The position numbers and the translations under genes are program-made. 45,854 bases of DNA from Desulfohalobiaceae bacterium S24 (lineage in GTDB: Bacteria; Desulfobacterota; Desulfovibrionia; Desulfovibrionales; Desulfothermaceae), in assembly GCA_011389765.1 (NCBI GenBank), contig JAABTT010000021.1:1-45854 (forward strand), in the 5' to 3' direction. Below, piece after piece: positions 34,707 through 42,942 of this stretch. The notes beneath the pieces were generated by a model, which did not search any database, was not told the origin of the DNA, and saw nothing but the letters and a program-made list of their open reading frames with translations. The first letter of the stretch is position 1. Every line of letters begins with the position of its first letter.

Positions 34707-37091
34707 ATGAAAAAAATCAAACGGGCCGGAGTTCTGGGCGCCGGGGTCATGGGCGCGACCATTGCCGCGCATCTGGCCAATGCCGGTTTGGATGTCGTGA
34801 TGCTGGATATCGTCCCCCGGGAACTCACGGCTGAGGAAAAAAATAAGGGCTTGTCTCTGGAAACCCCGGCCGTCAGGAACCGAATCGCCCAAAACGGATT
34901 GAACAGTCTGCTGCAGATGAAGCCGGCCCCTTTTTTGCTCAAGGAATACGCTTCCAGGATCGAAATCGGGAATTTTGAAGACCATGCCGCCAAGCTCAAA
35001 GACTGCGACTGGGTGATCGAGGTGGTCCTGGAAAATATGGAGGTCAAGAAGAAGGTCTTTCAGGATATTGTGATTCCCAATTTATCAGATGGGGCCGTTT
35101 TGAGTACCAATACCAGCGGACTTTCCGTCAATGAGATGGCCGCAGTCCTTCCGGAGGAGCTGAAAAAGCGTTTTCTGGTGACCCATTTTTTCAACCCGCC
35201 CCGCTACATGCGCTTGATGGAGGTGGTGGGCTGCAGCGAGGCCGACCCTCGCCTGGTAGAAGCTATGGCCGGGTTCATCAACCGCCGTCTGGGCAAGGGG
35301 ATTGTCTATTGCAAGGATACGCCCAATTTCGTGGCCAACAGGATCGGGGTCTATTCCATAGCCAAATGCCTGCATCATATGCTGGATATGGGTCTGAGCG
35401 TGGAAGAGGTGGATGCGGTGGCCGGAAAACCCACCGGTCGACCCAAAACTGCGGCTTTCAAAACCTCCGATCTGGTGGGACTGGACACCATGGCCCATGT
35501 GGCAAAAAATTCCTATGAGGCCTTGTCTGATGACGAGGAGCGCGAAGTTTTTTGCCTCCCGGACTGGTTCAGCGAGATGATCACAAACAATCAACTCGGG
35601 AACAAGACCGGACAGGGATTTTACAAAAAGGAAATGACCAAGGACGGGGTGCAGCGATACTACTGGGACTATCTGAAAAAAGAATACCTGCCCCTGCAGA
35701 AGCCCAAGTTTGAATCCGTGAAATTCGCCAGGATGGCCAAGACCACCGGGGAGCGGATCAAGGCCCTGGTTCAGGGTGAGGATCAGGCCGCCGTGTTTGC
35801 CTGGAAGACCCTGCGGGATACCCTGCTGTATTCCTTCAAGCGAATCCCGGAGATTGCCGATGATGTGGTCAATATCGACAATGCCATGAAATGGGGATTC
35901 AACTGGGAGTTGGGTCCGTTTGAAATGCTTGACGCCATCGGGGTCCAGGCATTTGTGGAGCGGGCTGAAAAGGACCAGGCGGCGGTGCCCGATGGGCTGA
36001 AGGGCATTGAAAGCTTTTATAGGATTGAAAACGGGAAGCGGCTCTATTTTGATCTGAAGACCCGGACCTACCGCGAGGTTCCGGTCAAAGAGGATGCCCT
36101 GGAACTCTATCTGGTGAAAAAAAGCCGGGGCGTCCTGGAAAAAAACGACAATGCCTCCATTGTGGATTTAGGAGACGGCATCCTGTGCCTGGAATTTCAT
36201 TCCCCGCAAAACTCACTGAGCGATGATATGATCGATCTGAGCATGCGCAGCGTGGAACTGGCCGAGAATGAAGGCCAGGGCCTGGTAGTGGGAAACCAGG
36301 GCGAACGCTTTTCCGTCGGAGCAAATCTGTTCATGGTGGCTGTGGGTATTGCCGAAGGCAAATTTGAAGAGATCGATGCCAGCGTCCGCAAAATCCAGGA
36401 CGCAACCATGGCCTTGAAATACGCCCATGTCCCGGTGGTGGCTGCGCCTTTTCAGATGGCCCTAGGCGGGGGATGCGAATACTGTCTGCACTGCGATGCC
36501 GTCAACGCCCATGTAGAGACCTATATGGGCCTGGTGGAAATGGGAGTCGGATTGCTGCCGGCCGGGGGCGGCACCAAGGAAATGTGCGTCCGGGCTGCGG
36601 AAAGCGCCGCCCTTTATGGGATCGACGTGCAGCCCCTGATCTTCAAGTTCTTTGAGAACATCGCCATGGCCAAAGTCTCCATGGGGGCGGCCGAAGCCTT
36701 TCAACTCGGCTATATGCGCCAGGGGGACACCTTGAGCATGGACTTTGCGAGTCTGCTCGGCGATGCCAAGGCCAAGGCCCTGTCTCTGGCCAAGACCTAC
36801 ATCCCCAGAATGGCCGCGCCCTTCAAGGCCCCGGGACGCAGTGTGGCCGCGAGCATCAAGAGCCAGCTCTGGAATATGAAGGAAGGCGGCTTTATCACAG
36901 ACTACGAGTATGAAATGGGGTCCACCGTGGCCTGGGTGATCAGCGGCGGGGATGTGGATCCCGGCACTCTGATCACGGAGCAGTATGTCCTGGATCTGGA
37001 GCGGGAGGCCTTTGTGGGGCTCTGCCGCAATCAGAAGACCGTGGACCGCATCAATCATATGCTCAAGACGAACAAGCCCCTCCGAAACTAA
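34707..37091 (+). CDS. fadN: 3-hydroxyacyl-CoA dehydrogenase / enoyl-CoA hydratase (FadN-like)
   Basis: A 794-residue two-function beta-oxidation enzyme. The N-terminal half is the dehydrogenase, with NAD loop GAGVMGATIAAHLANAG and the conserved HFFNPP (THFFNPPRYM). The C-terminal half is an enoyl-CoA hydratase/crotonase domain with GDGILCLEF and GGGCEYCLHCD. This order, dehydrogenase first, matches Bacillus FadN and is the reverse of E. coli FadB. GGAGGTG lies before the ATG. It produces NADH in fatty acid breakdown, which the Flx/Nfn systems nearby could use. The fadA gene follows 237 bp downstream. Confidence 0.93.
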   Translation: MKKIKRAGVLGAGVMGATIAAHLANAGLDVVMLDIVPRELTAEEKNKGLSLETPAVRNRIAQNGLNSLLQMKPAPFLLKEYASRIEIGNFEDHAAKLKDCDWVIEVVLENMEVKKKVFQDIVIPNLSDGAVLSTNTSGLSVNEMAAVLPEELKKRFLVTHFFNPPRYMRLMEVVGCSEADPRLVEAMAGFINRRLGKGIVYCKDTPNFVANRIGVYSIAKCLHHMLDMGLSVEEVDAVAGKPTGRPKTAAFKTSDLVGLDTMAHVAKNSYEALSDDEEREVFCLPDWFSEMITNNQLGNKTGQGFYKKEMTKDGVQRYYWDYLKKEYLPLQKPKFESVKFARMAKTTGERIKALVQGEDQAAVFAWKTLRDTLLYSFKRIPEIADDVVNIDNAMKWGFNWELGPFEMLDAIGVQAFVERAEKDQAAVPDGLKGIESFYRIENGKRLYFDLKTRTYREVPVKEDALELYLVKKSRGVLEKNDNASIVDLGDGILCLEFHSPQNSLSDDMIDLSMRSVELAENEGQGLVVGNQGERFSVGANLFMVAVGIAEGKFEEIDASVRKIQDATMALKYAHVPVVAAPFQMALGGGCEYCLHCDAVNAHVETYMGLVEMGVGLLPAGGGTKEMCVRAAESAALYGIDVQPLIFKFFENIAMAKVSMGAAEAFQLGYMRQGDTLSMDFASLLGDAKAKALSLAKTYIPRMAAPFKAPGRSVAASIKSQLWNMKEGGFITDYEYEMGSTVAWVISGGDVDPGTLITEQYVLDLEREAFVGLCRNQKTVDRINHMLKTNKPLRN

Positions 37092-37108
37092 ATTTTTATG
37101 GTGCTTGG

Positions 37109-37248
37109 ACGAAAACTCACCCATCTCCTTCGTTGCTGCAAAAAATCGAAATCCTCATGTATTGATATACACTGCGGTTTCAATTTTTCTTGCGCCTCGG
37201 ATCTGGGCAAGTTTGCGCCCAATCACAGTTTTCGTTTTGAGAGATGGG
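37109..37248. repeat. Possible MITE-like structured element between fadN and fadA
   Basis: The 237-bp gap holds ACGAAAACT (37109) with its complement at 37227, an internal imperfect stem of about 26 bp (37138-37193, loop TGAT), and CCCATCTC (37120) with its complement at 37241. The two outer pairs interleave. No open frame is convincing. A mobile, non-coding element is possible but unproved. Confidence 0.4.
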
Positions 37249-37283
37249 TTTACGAGTCTTTTTGATGTTTGAAAATATAAATA

Positions 37284-37317
37284 TAAATTCAATGGAAGCA
37301 TGCTTCCATTGAATTTA
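37284..37317. promoter_or_regulatory. 34-bp perfect palindrome abutting the fadA ribosome binding site
   Basis: The palindrome is centred on GGAAGCATGCTTCC and ends just before GGGGGAG of fadA. It could be an operator in DNA or a long hairpin in mRNA. It does not match the FadR box. Confidence 0.65.
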
Positions 37318-37328
37318 GGGGGAGTCTT

Positions 37329-38498
37329 ATGAAACAGGCGTATATATTGAAAGCAGTGCGCACCCCGGGCTGCAAAGCCAACCGGGGGAAGTTCGCCAAT
37401 GTCCGGCCGGATCATCTGGCCACGGTGGCCTTGAAGGGCTTGTTGGACAAGACCGGCATCCAGCCGGAAAGCATCGAAGACGTTATTCTGGGCTGCTCCT
37501 TTCCAGAGGCGGAGCAGGGCATGAATGTGGGACGCATGGTGGCCTTGAACGCCGGACTGCCCTATCAGGTCCCGGGCCAGACCGTGAACCGCTTCTGTTC
37601 CTCGGGACTGCAGTCCGTGGCCATGGCTGCGGAACGGATCATGGCCGGATTTGCCGATTGCATTGTGGCCGGAGGCGTGGAGTCCATGACCTGCGTGCCC
37701 ATGGGGGGCAACAAATATGCGGCCAATCCCGATCTGGTGAGTCACTGGCCGGAAGCCTACGCCTCCATGGGGATCACTGCAGAGAACGTGGCTGAGCGCT
37801 ACAACATCTCCAGAGAAGATCAGGACGCCTTTGGGCTGCAGAGCAATGAACGGGCCCTGGCCGCCATCGAACAGGGCAAGTTCCGGGATGAGATCATCCC
37901 GGTGGAGGTGGAGCGGACCCGGGTCGTGGACAACGAACTCGTGACCGGCACGGAAATCGTGGATATTGACGACGGCCCGAGAAAGACGAGTCCGGAAAAA
38001 ATGGCCAAGCTCAAGTCGCCGTTCAAGGCCGGGGGGAGCGTCACGGCCGGGAATTCCTCCCAGATGACCGACGGCGCCGCCTTGACCCTGGTTGTCTCCG
38101 AGGCCTGCCTCAAAAAAGTGAAACAGGATCCCCTGGCCAGGTTCGTGGCCTTTGATGTCAAGGGCTGTCCTCCGGAGGTCATGGGCATCGGCCCTTCCGT
38201 GGCCATTCCCGGTGTTTTGGACAAAGCCGGTCTGAAGCAGGAGGATATCGATCTCTATGAGCTCAACGAAGCCTTTGCCTCCCAGGCCCTGTACTGTCTG
38301 CGCGAACTGGGCCTGAGTCAGGAACAGGTCAACCTGAACGGCGGGGCCATCGCCCTGGGCCATCCCCTGGGCTGCACCGGCGCCAAATTGACCACAACCC
38401 TGCTCCATGAAATGCAGCGGCGCAAGGATCGATTCGGCATCGTGTCCATGTGCATCGGCGGGGGCATGGGTGCGGCCGGGATTTTTGAGCGCCTATAA
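37329..38498 (+). CDS. fadA: Acetyl-CoA acyltransferase (thiolase, FadA-like)
   Basis: A 389-residue thiolase, the last step of the beta-oxidation cycle, cleaving 3-ketoacyl-CoA with CoA. Catalytic Cys is in NRFCSSGLQS near residue 92; the conserved GHPLGCTGA and CIGGGMGAAG lie at the C-terminus, and NEAFASQ is present. Length is normal. GGGGGAG lies seven bases before the ATG. It forms the fad pair with the upstream gene and ends in a strong terminator. Confidence 0.95.
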   Translation: MKQAYILKAVRTPGCKANRGKFANVRPDHLATVALKGLLDKTGIQPESIEDVILGCSFPEAEQGMNVGRMVALNAGLPYQVPGQTVNRFCSSGLQSVAMAAERIMAGFADCIVAGGVESMTCVPMGGNKYAANPDLVSHWPEAYASMGITAENVAERYNISREDQDAFGLQSNERALAAIEQGKFRDEIIPVEVERTRVVDNELVTGTEIVDIDDGPRKTSPEKMAKLKSPFKAGGSVTAGNSSQMTDGAALTLVVSEACLKKVKQDPLARFVAFDVKGCPPEVMGIGPSVAIPGVLDKAGLKQEDIDLYELNEAFASQALYCLRELGLSQEQVNLNGGAIALGHPLGCTGAKLTTTLLHEMQRRKDRFGIVSMCIGGGMGAAGIFERL

Positions 38499-38542
38499 TT
38501 TTTTGCCTGCACCCCGAAGACCGGGTGCAGGCAAAAAATTAT
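38495..38542. terminator. Bidirectional-type terminator after fadA
   Basis: A perfect 20-bp stem (ATAATTTTTTGCCTGCACCC and complement) with loop CGAAGACC. The stem holds the fadA stop codon at 38496-38498. The A/T ends of the stem provide T-runs on both strands. Confidence 0.8.
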
Positions 38543-38581
38543 CTGGACTATTTCAGGGGCGGTCTGGGCTGAACCTTTTTC

Positions 38582-38610
38582 TTGACTTGACTAGTTTTGT
38601 TGACTAGTAT
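38582..38610 (+). promoter_or_regulatory. Promoter with direct-repeat operator of the toxin-antitoxin operon
   Basis: TTGACT (38582-38587) and TAGTAT (38605-38610) are exactly 17 bases apart. Overlapping them is a direct repeat of TTGACTAGT at 38587-38595 and 38600-38608, each containing the palindrome ACTAGT. This arrangement suits autoregulation by the antitoxin. Confidence 0.65.
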
Positions 38611-38638
38611 GAAAAAAAATGAATCAAGGAGGGATGCC

Positions 38639-38872
38639 ATGCAGACCATGGGCGTGAGCAAATTCAAGGCTGAAGCCTTGAAAATACTCGATCGGGTGGA
38701 CAAGTATCAGGAAGAAGTCGTGCTTACCAAAAGGGGAAAACCGCTGGCCCGTATCGTCCCGTATCGAAACATTGATCAGAAAAACGAACCCGGTCGGCTC
38801 AAGGAGTATTTGTCTTTTGAAGGGGATATTGTGACGCCTCTCGGCGAACAGATGTGGGATGCATGTCGATGA
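38639..38872 (+). CDS. Phd/YefM-family antitoxin
   Basis: A 77-residue antitoxin of a type II toxin-antitoxin pair. The start at ATG 38639 is set by AAGGAGGG six bases upstream. The family N-terminus is MGVSKFKAEALKILDRV, followed by VVLTKRGKPLARIVPY, which is the DNA-binding domain; the C-terminal part should bind and block the toxin. It overlaps the PIN toxin gene by ATGA, as usual for such pairs. Confidence 0.9.
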   Translation: MQTMGVSKFKAEALKILDRVDKYQEEVVLTKRGKPLARIVPYRNIDQKNEPGRLKEYLSFEGDIVTPLGEQMWDACR

Positions 38873-39267
38873 AATATTTGCTCGATACCCATGTCTGGAT
38901 CTGGTGGCTTATGATTCCGGAGAGATTATCCTCCCGGGTAATGGATATTCTCTTGAACCTTACAGAAGACGATGAGACTCTTTTGTCTGCGATTTCTCCG
39001 TGGGAATTTTGTAAGCTTCTGGAGAAGGGAAGAATCAAAATTACCTGCGACCCGGAAGAATGGCTGAGGAAAGCATTTGATCAGCTTGGACTTCAACTTG
39101 TCCCTCTCTCGCCCATTGTGTCTTACCATTCCACTATTTTGCCTCAGCCTTTTCACAGTGATCCAGCGGACCAAATTATAACAGCAACAGCGCGACTGGA
39201 GAAAGCCGTTATTTTGACGCGGGATGAACTCATCCTTCGATATCCACATGTGGACAGCATTTGGTAA
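38869..39267 (+). CDS. PIN-domain toxin (VapC-like ribonuclease)
   Basis: A 132-residue PIN-domain protein, probably a ribonuclease toxin. Acidic catalytic residues are visible as the Asp in YLLDTHVW, the Glu in SPWEFCKL, and the Asp pair in HSDPADQIITA. The start overlaps the antitoxin stop. The target RNA cannot be predicted. The TTWG-type end is replaced by ILTRDELILRY, normal for this PIN subgroup that pairs with Phd antitoxins. Confidence 0.9.
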   Translation: MKYLLDTHVWIWWLMIPERLSSRVMDILLNLTEDDETLLSAISPWEFCKLLEKGRIKITCDPEEWLRKAFDQLGLQLVPLSPIVSYHSTILPQPFHSDPADQIITATARLEKAVILTRDELILRYPHVDSIW

Positions 39268-39272
39268 ACACG

Positions 39273-39908
39273 ATGTCCGCCACTGAAGGTTTCAATGAGG
39301 TATTTGGTGATCTGTTAAAGGAGATCAAGGGGTTTTTGGCCGCAGAGGAAGGCCGGGCCCTGTATGAACTGGCTCTCACCCAGAGCAGCCTGGGGCCCTG
39401 CCTGGAGATCGGGGGCTATTGCGGTTTGTCCACGGTATATCTCGGTCTGGGGGTCAGGGAAAACCGCGGGGTGCTCTTCTCCATTGACCATCACCAGGGT
39501 TCGGAAGAACACCAGCCCGGGGAGGAATACCACGATCCTGATCTCCTGGATCCCCGCACCGGCGTCTTCAACTCATTTCCGGAATTTCAAAAAACGATCC
39601 GCCGGGCCGGGCTGGAGGACACCGTGGCGCCCATTGTGGCCGGTTCGTCCCTGGCGGCAAGGCAGTGGACCACTCCCTTGGCACTTGTCTTTATTGACGG
39701 CGGGCACAGCTATGAAGCGGTTCTGAACGACTACCGGGCCTGGGCGCCGCAGCTTATGCCGGGAGGAGTTTTGGCCGTCCATGATCTGTTTCCGGACCCC
39801 GCCCAGGGCGGCCAGGCCCCGTATACAATCTACAGGATGGCCCTGGCTTCAGGACTTTTTGAGGAGTTGAAGATTGTCGAGACTCTGGGGATACTCAAGC
39901 GCCTGTAG
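39273..39908 (+). CDS. Class I SAM-dependent methyltransferase
   Basis: A 211-residue methyltransferase of the Methyltransf_24/O-methyltransferase type. SAM motif I reads CLEIGGYCGLSTVYL, and post-motifs are ALVFIDGGHSYEAVLND and LMPGGVLAVHD. It starts at ATG 39273, five bases after the toxin gene's stop, so it may be read from the toxin-antitoxin transcript, though functional linkage is unlikely. The substrate is unknown. Confidence 0.85.
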   Translation: MSATEGFNEVFGDLLKEIKGFLAAEEGRALYELALTQSSLGPCLEIGGYCGLSTVYLGLGVRENRGVLFSIDHHQGSEEHQPGEEYHDPDLLDPRTGVFNSFPEFQKTIRRAGLEDTVAPIVAGSSLAARQWTTPLALVFIDGGHSYEAVLNDYRAWAPQLMPGGVLAVHDLFPDPAQGGQAPYTIYRMALASGLFEELKIVETLGILKRL

Positions 39909-39993
39909 ATAGAATTATTGAAGATTGAATATTGTTGAATACCAGAAAATAAAGAACTTTCCATGTTCTCAGCCAAAATCATTGTCCAAAGGG
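39909..39993. repeat. Dispersed intergenic repeat family 2, copy 2
   Basis: ATTGAAGATTGAATATTG and the following 50 bases align with 3153-3225. It lies between convergent genes. Confidence 0.55.
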
Positions 39994-40716
39994 CTATAAT
40001 GGTTTGAGCCAGGTATCAGTGCGGCCCAGGTAGCACCATTGACCCGGAATGCCCCGGCTGGTCTTGATCTGGGGGTGATTCAGCCAGTAGAGCAGGTCTT
40101 GATAGGCCTGATAGGTTTGGCGGAAACGATCCGAATTACCACCCAGGTCGGGATGGTGCTTTCTGGCCGCTTTGCGGAAGGCCGTTTTGATGGCTTCTTC
40201 AGACGGCCCTTGCTGGAGCAGGTCTGCTTTCTTCATTTCCAGGAGAAACATTTGTTTGGAGACGTTTGAAAACTGAACCTTTTCCACCGGGGTGATCCGT
40301 TCAAGGGGAAAAATATCGGTCCGACCCTTGGCCAGGATTGTTTCTGTGGCCCGCTTCCTGTTTGGATCTTTGTCGATCTGATTCCACCAGAGCTTTCCCA
40401 GATCAAAAATCATTTGGTTCATATCCTTAGCCGGTTTTTTCCCCGGGGTCCGTTCATGAAAATAGGTGTGGACCATGGTTGAGTTATAAGGCAGGATATT
40501 GAGGATCAGGAATTCGTCGGTAAAAAGGAAGGAGGCGTATTTTGTGGAGATCGCCCGCAGAATATTATTGAACCAGGCGAGCTTGAAGCGGAATTGGCTC
40601 CGGCAGTGCTGGGAACAGTATTTCACGCGGTTTTTTTCCAACACCCGCCCGCAGGTCTGGCAGCGTTTGAAGGCGATGAGGGTATGGGTTTTGATGGAGT
40701 TTGTGCTACGTTCCAT
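39994..40716 (-). CDS. J-domain protein with N-terminal zinc finger
   Basis: A 240-residue protein, started at ATG 40716 (MERSTNS). Near the N-terminus it has a treble-clef-like zinc motif CQTCGRVLEKNRVKYCSQHC. The C-terminal 75 residues form a J-domain with the HPD triad (KHHPDLGG), so it should stimulate a DnaK-type chaperone. J-domains placed at the C-terminus are less common than at the N-terminus. The middle region (residues 50-160) is unrecognised. It is separate from the classical DnaJ encoded near 14 kb. Confidence 0.75.
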   Translation of the reverse strand: MERSTNSIKTHTLIAFKRCQTCGRVLEKNRVKYCSQHCRSQFRFKLAWFNNILRAISTKYASFLFTDEFLILNILPYNSTMVHTYFHERTPGKKPAKDMNQMIFDLGKLWWNQIDKDPNRKRATETILAKGRTDIFPLERITPVEKVQFSNVSKQMFLLEMKKADLLQQGPSEEAIKTAFRKAARKHHPDLGGNSDRFRQTYQAYQDLLYWLNHPQIKTSRGIPGQWCYLGRTDTWLKPL

Positions 40717-40836
40717 GCCTGAAGAATAGCAGCGAACCGGCCTGGAGGCAAGAGTTGCTTGTTCATCCTCCACGGCAATTGCATTTAGGTTTCAGGATCT
40801 GTTTAAGATACAAGTTTCACGCTTGAGTAGGCAGTT

Positions 40837-40865
40837 TTGACATACCCGAATGATCGTCCTACAAA
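40837..40865 (+). promoter_or_regulatory. Candidate promoter of yjbQ
   Basis: TTGACA (40837-40842) and TACAAA (40860-40865) are 17 bases apart, about 80 bp before the start. Confidence 0.45.
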
Positions 40866-40943
40866 AGGCCCAAGCAAACAGCGCACTGCCGGCAGTCCAT
40901 AGACCTGGACTCATTCAAATTTCATTCACATGGAGGTACTGCC

Positions 40944-41360
40944 ATGAAATCCTATCGCAAGGAACTCTGGTTCAATGTGAAAAAGCGCAGAGAACTGATC
41001 AACATCACTCCCGACGTGGAGCGCTGCCTGCAGGACAGCGGTGTTCAGGAGGGGCTGATCCTGGTGAACGCCATGCACATCACGGCCTCGGTGTTTATCA
41101 ATGACGACGAATCCGGCCTGCACCAGGACTACGAGGTCTGGCTGGACAAACTGGCCCCGCATGAGCCGGTCTCGGGATATCGGCACAATGTGGGTGAAGA
41201 CAACGCCGACGCCCACATGAAACGGCAGATCATGGGCCGGGAGGTGGTGGTGGCCATCACCGAGGGCAAACTGGATTTCGGTCCCTGGGAGCAGATCTTC
41301 TACGGCGAGTTCGACGGCGGCCGGAAAAAGAGGGTTCTGGTCAAGATCATCGGCGAATGA
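40944..41360 (+). CDS. YjbQ family protein (UPF0047)
   Basis: A 138-residue protein of the YjbQ/UPF0047 family, sometimes called secondary thiamine-phosphate synthase because members can replace ThiE when overproduced. Typical segments are [33 protein letters not shown] and [13 protein letters not shown]. Conserved His residues probably bind a metal. GGAGG lies eight bases before the ATG. Its physiological role remains unclear in the family. Confidence 0.92.
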   Translation: MKSYRKELWFNVKKRRELINITPDVERCLQDSGVQEGLILVNAMHITASVFINDDESGLHQDYEVWLDKLAPHEPVSGYRHNVGEDNADAHMKRQIMGREVVVAITEGKLDFGPWEQIFYGEFDGGRKKRVLVKIIGE

Positions 41361-41459
41361 TACCAAAGCTGGCTTCGCCAGCAACCCAAAGGTTCCATAT
41401 TCGACAAGGCAGGTATTTTTCTACAACTCATTCAAATCTTTTTGAAAAGAATGTTTTAG

Positions 41460-41488
41460 TTGACTCTTTGGCTATTGCCTGCTATAGT
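41460..41488 (+). promoter_or_regulatory. Candidate promoter of the P1 peptidase gene
   Basis: TTGACT (41460-41465) and TATAGT (41483-41488) are exactly 17 bases apart, close to the sigma-70 consensus. Confidence 0.55.
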
Positions 41489-41556
41489 CTGCTACTCTGA
41501 TATTCTGAAATCAGGACTCGATTAAGCAACGTCATATCGATACACCGGGTTCAATC

Positions 41557-42564
41557 ATGGAAAGACTTCCCTTTAACAACAGCCTGACCTGTATTCCCGG
41601 CCTTGTGGTCGGACATTATACTGACATTGAGGCCGCCAGCGGCCTGAGCGTGGTTATCTGCCCCCGGGGAGCAGTGGCCGGGGTGGATGTTCGGGGGTCG
41701 GCCCCGGGGACCAGGGAAACCGATCTCTTGAACCCGGTCAATCTCATTGATACAGTTCAGGCAGTGGTGCTTTCCGGAGGATCTGTGTATGGTCTGGCCC
41801 ATAGCGACGCGGTCGTCCGCTGGCTGGCGGACCAGGGCTACGGCTTCCCGCTGGATGAGGAACATGTGGCCCCGATTGTCCCGGCGGCGGTGCTCTATGA
41901 TCTGGGGCGGGGACGTTCCTTTGTCCCCCCGGTGGCTCCGGATTGGGCGCTTCATGCCTGCCGGGAGGCGGCAGGGGATCCCGTGCCTTCGGGAAGCCTG
42001 GGAGCCGGAACCGGGGCCCAGGCCGGAAGCATCAAAGGGGGACTGGGATCGGCCGCCTGCCGGCTTGACTCCGGCATTGTGGTCGCGGCCTTGATTGCGG
42101 TCAATTCCAATGGCTCGGTGATCAATCCGGAAAACGGCCGGCCCTGGGAGATCGGCCTGGAAAAGGACGGGGAATTCGGCCGGCCGGGCCGGCGGGCCGT
42201 GCGCCTGCCCCCGCCCCCTGGATCCGGTCCGGCCCGGAACACGACCATCGGGGTCGTAGCCACCAACGCGGTCCTGAGCAAATCCCAGGCCACAAAAATC
42301 GCTCAGATGGCTCAGGACGGCCTGGCCCGGGCAATCCGTCCCGCCCATACCATGTTTGACGGGGATACCATCTTTTGTCTGGCCACCGCTGAACAAACCC
42401 TGGCAAAGACGGAAGGGTTTTTTCAGGTCAAGGCGGCCCAGGCTGTGAACGAAATTGGTCAGGCTGCGGCAGACTGCACCTCCCGGGCGATCATTCAGGG
42501 AGTACTTTCGGCTGATAGCCTGGGCGCCATGAAGGCCTTTTGCGATTTACCGGACAGAGGGTGA
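41557..42564 (+). CDS. P1-family peptidase (DmpA-like)
   Basis: A 335-residue peptidase of the P1/DmpA family, self-processing N-terminal nucleophile enzymes that cleave N-terminal residues or beta-peptides. Conserved segments are VVLSGGSVYGLAHSDAVV, GAGTGAQAGSIKGGLGSA and the nucleophile-region TTIGVVATNAVLSK (Thr at GPARNTTIG). The natural autoprocessing site would lie just before that Thr. No signal peptide. It precedes a peptide-type ABC importer, a sensible metabolic neighbour, though repeat DNA separates them. Confidence 0.9.
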   Translation: MERLPFNNSLTCIPGLVVGHYTDIEAASGLSVVICPRGAVAGVDVRGSAPGTRETDLLNPVNLIDTVQAVVLSGGSVYGLAHSDAVVRWLADQGYGFPLDEEHVAPIVPAAVLYDLGRGRSFVPPVAPDWALHACREAAGDPVPSGSLGAGTGAQAGSIKGGLGSAACRLDSGIVVAALIAVNSNGSVINPENGRPWEIGLEKDGEFGRPGRRAVRLPPPPGSGPARNTTIGVVATNAVLSKSQATKIAQMAQDGLARAIRPAHTMFDGDTIFCLATAEQTLAKTEGFFQVKAAQAVNEIGQAAADCTSRAIIQGVLSADSLGAMKAFCDLPDRG

Positions 42565-42695
42565 ATGCTGGTTCCAGGTTCACGGTTTAAAGAGACAGAA
42601 GTTGAGAAGGAAAGATTTTTGGTCAGTTCAAGCAACTCTCCTATCTTACTCTTGAACTTTGAACTTTCCGGTTTATCCGCAGTTCATAGTAGTTG

Positions 42696-42927
42696 TCCAA
42701 AGCAGGCTCCGCCCGCAACCCAAAAGTTAAAGTTTACTTCGAAATTTGAAATTCGAAATTGCCCGGCTTCGCTCAGAAGCTTCCGTCTTCGCTAAAGAGC
42801 TTCCGTCTTCGCTTATCAGCTACGACGTGACAAGCCGCCGAGACAAGTCGCCGCGGCCAGTGGGAAATTGGCAAGATAAGAATGCAGAAAAGCAGAGTGT
42901 TCTATTACGCCTCATCAAATTTCAACC
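42696..42927. repeat. Dispersed repeat family 1, copy D, interrupted
   Basis: TCCAAAGCAGGCTCCGCCCG through CGAAATTCGAAATTG matches one end of copy B (inverted). After a foreign segment at 42762-42862, GAAATTGGCAAGATAAG through CCTCATCAAATTTCAA continues the same match. Its far end runs into the ribosome binding site of the next gene. The 378-bp gap holds no gene. Confidence 0.85.
42762..42862. repeat. REP-like segment inserted in repeat copy D
   Basis: About 101 bp of CTTCCGTCTTCGCT-type words ending with GTGACAAGCCGCCGAGACAA interrupts copy D exactly where copy B is continuous. The words are those of the repeat regions near 9.8 and 15.9 kb. Confidence 0.7.
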
Positions 42928-42942
42928 AACTGGAGGAAAACC

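Noticed and set aside
37284-37317. Treating the fadA palindrome as a second FadR box
   Set aside because: It lacks the TGAATGA-TCATTCA arms and spacing of the site upstream of fadN.
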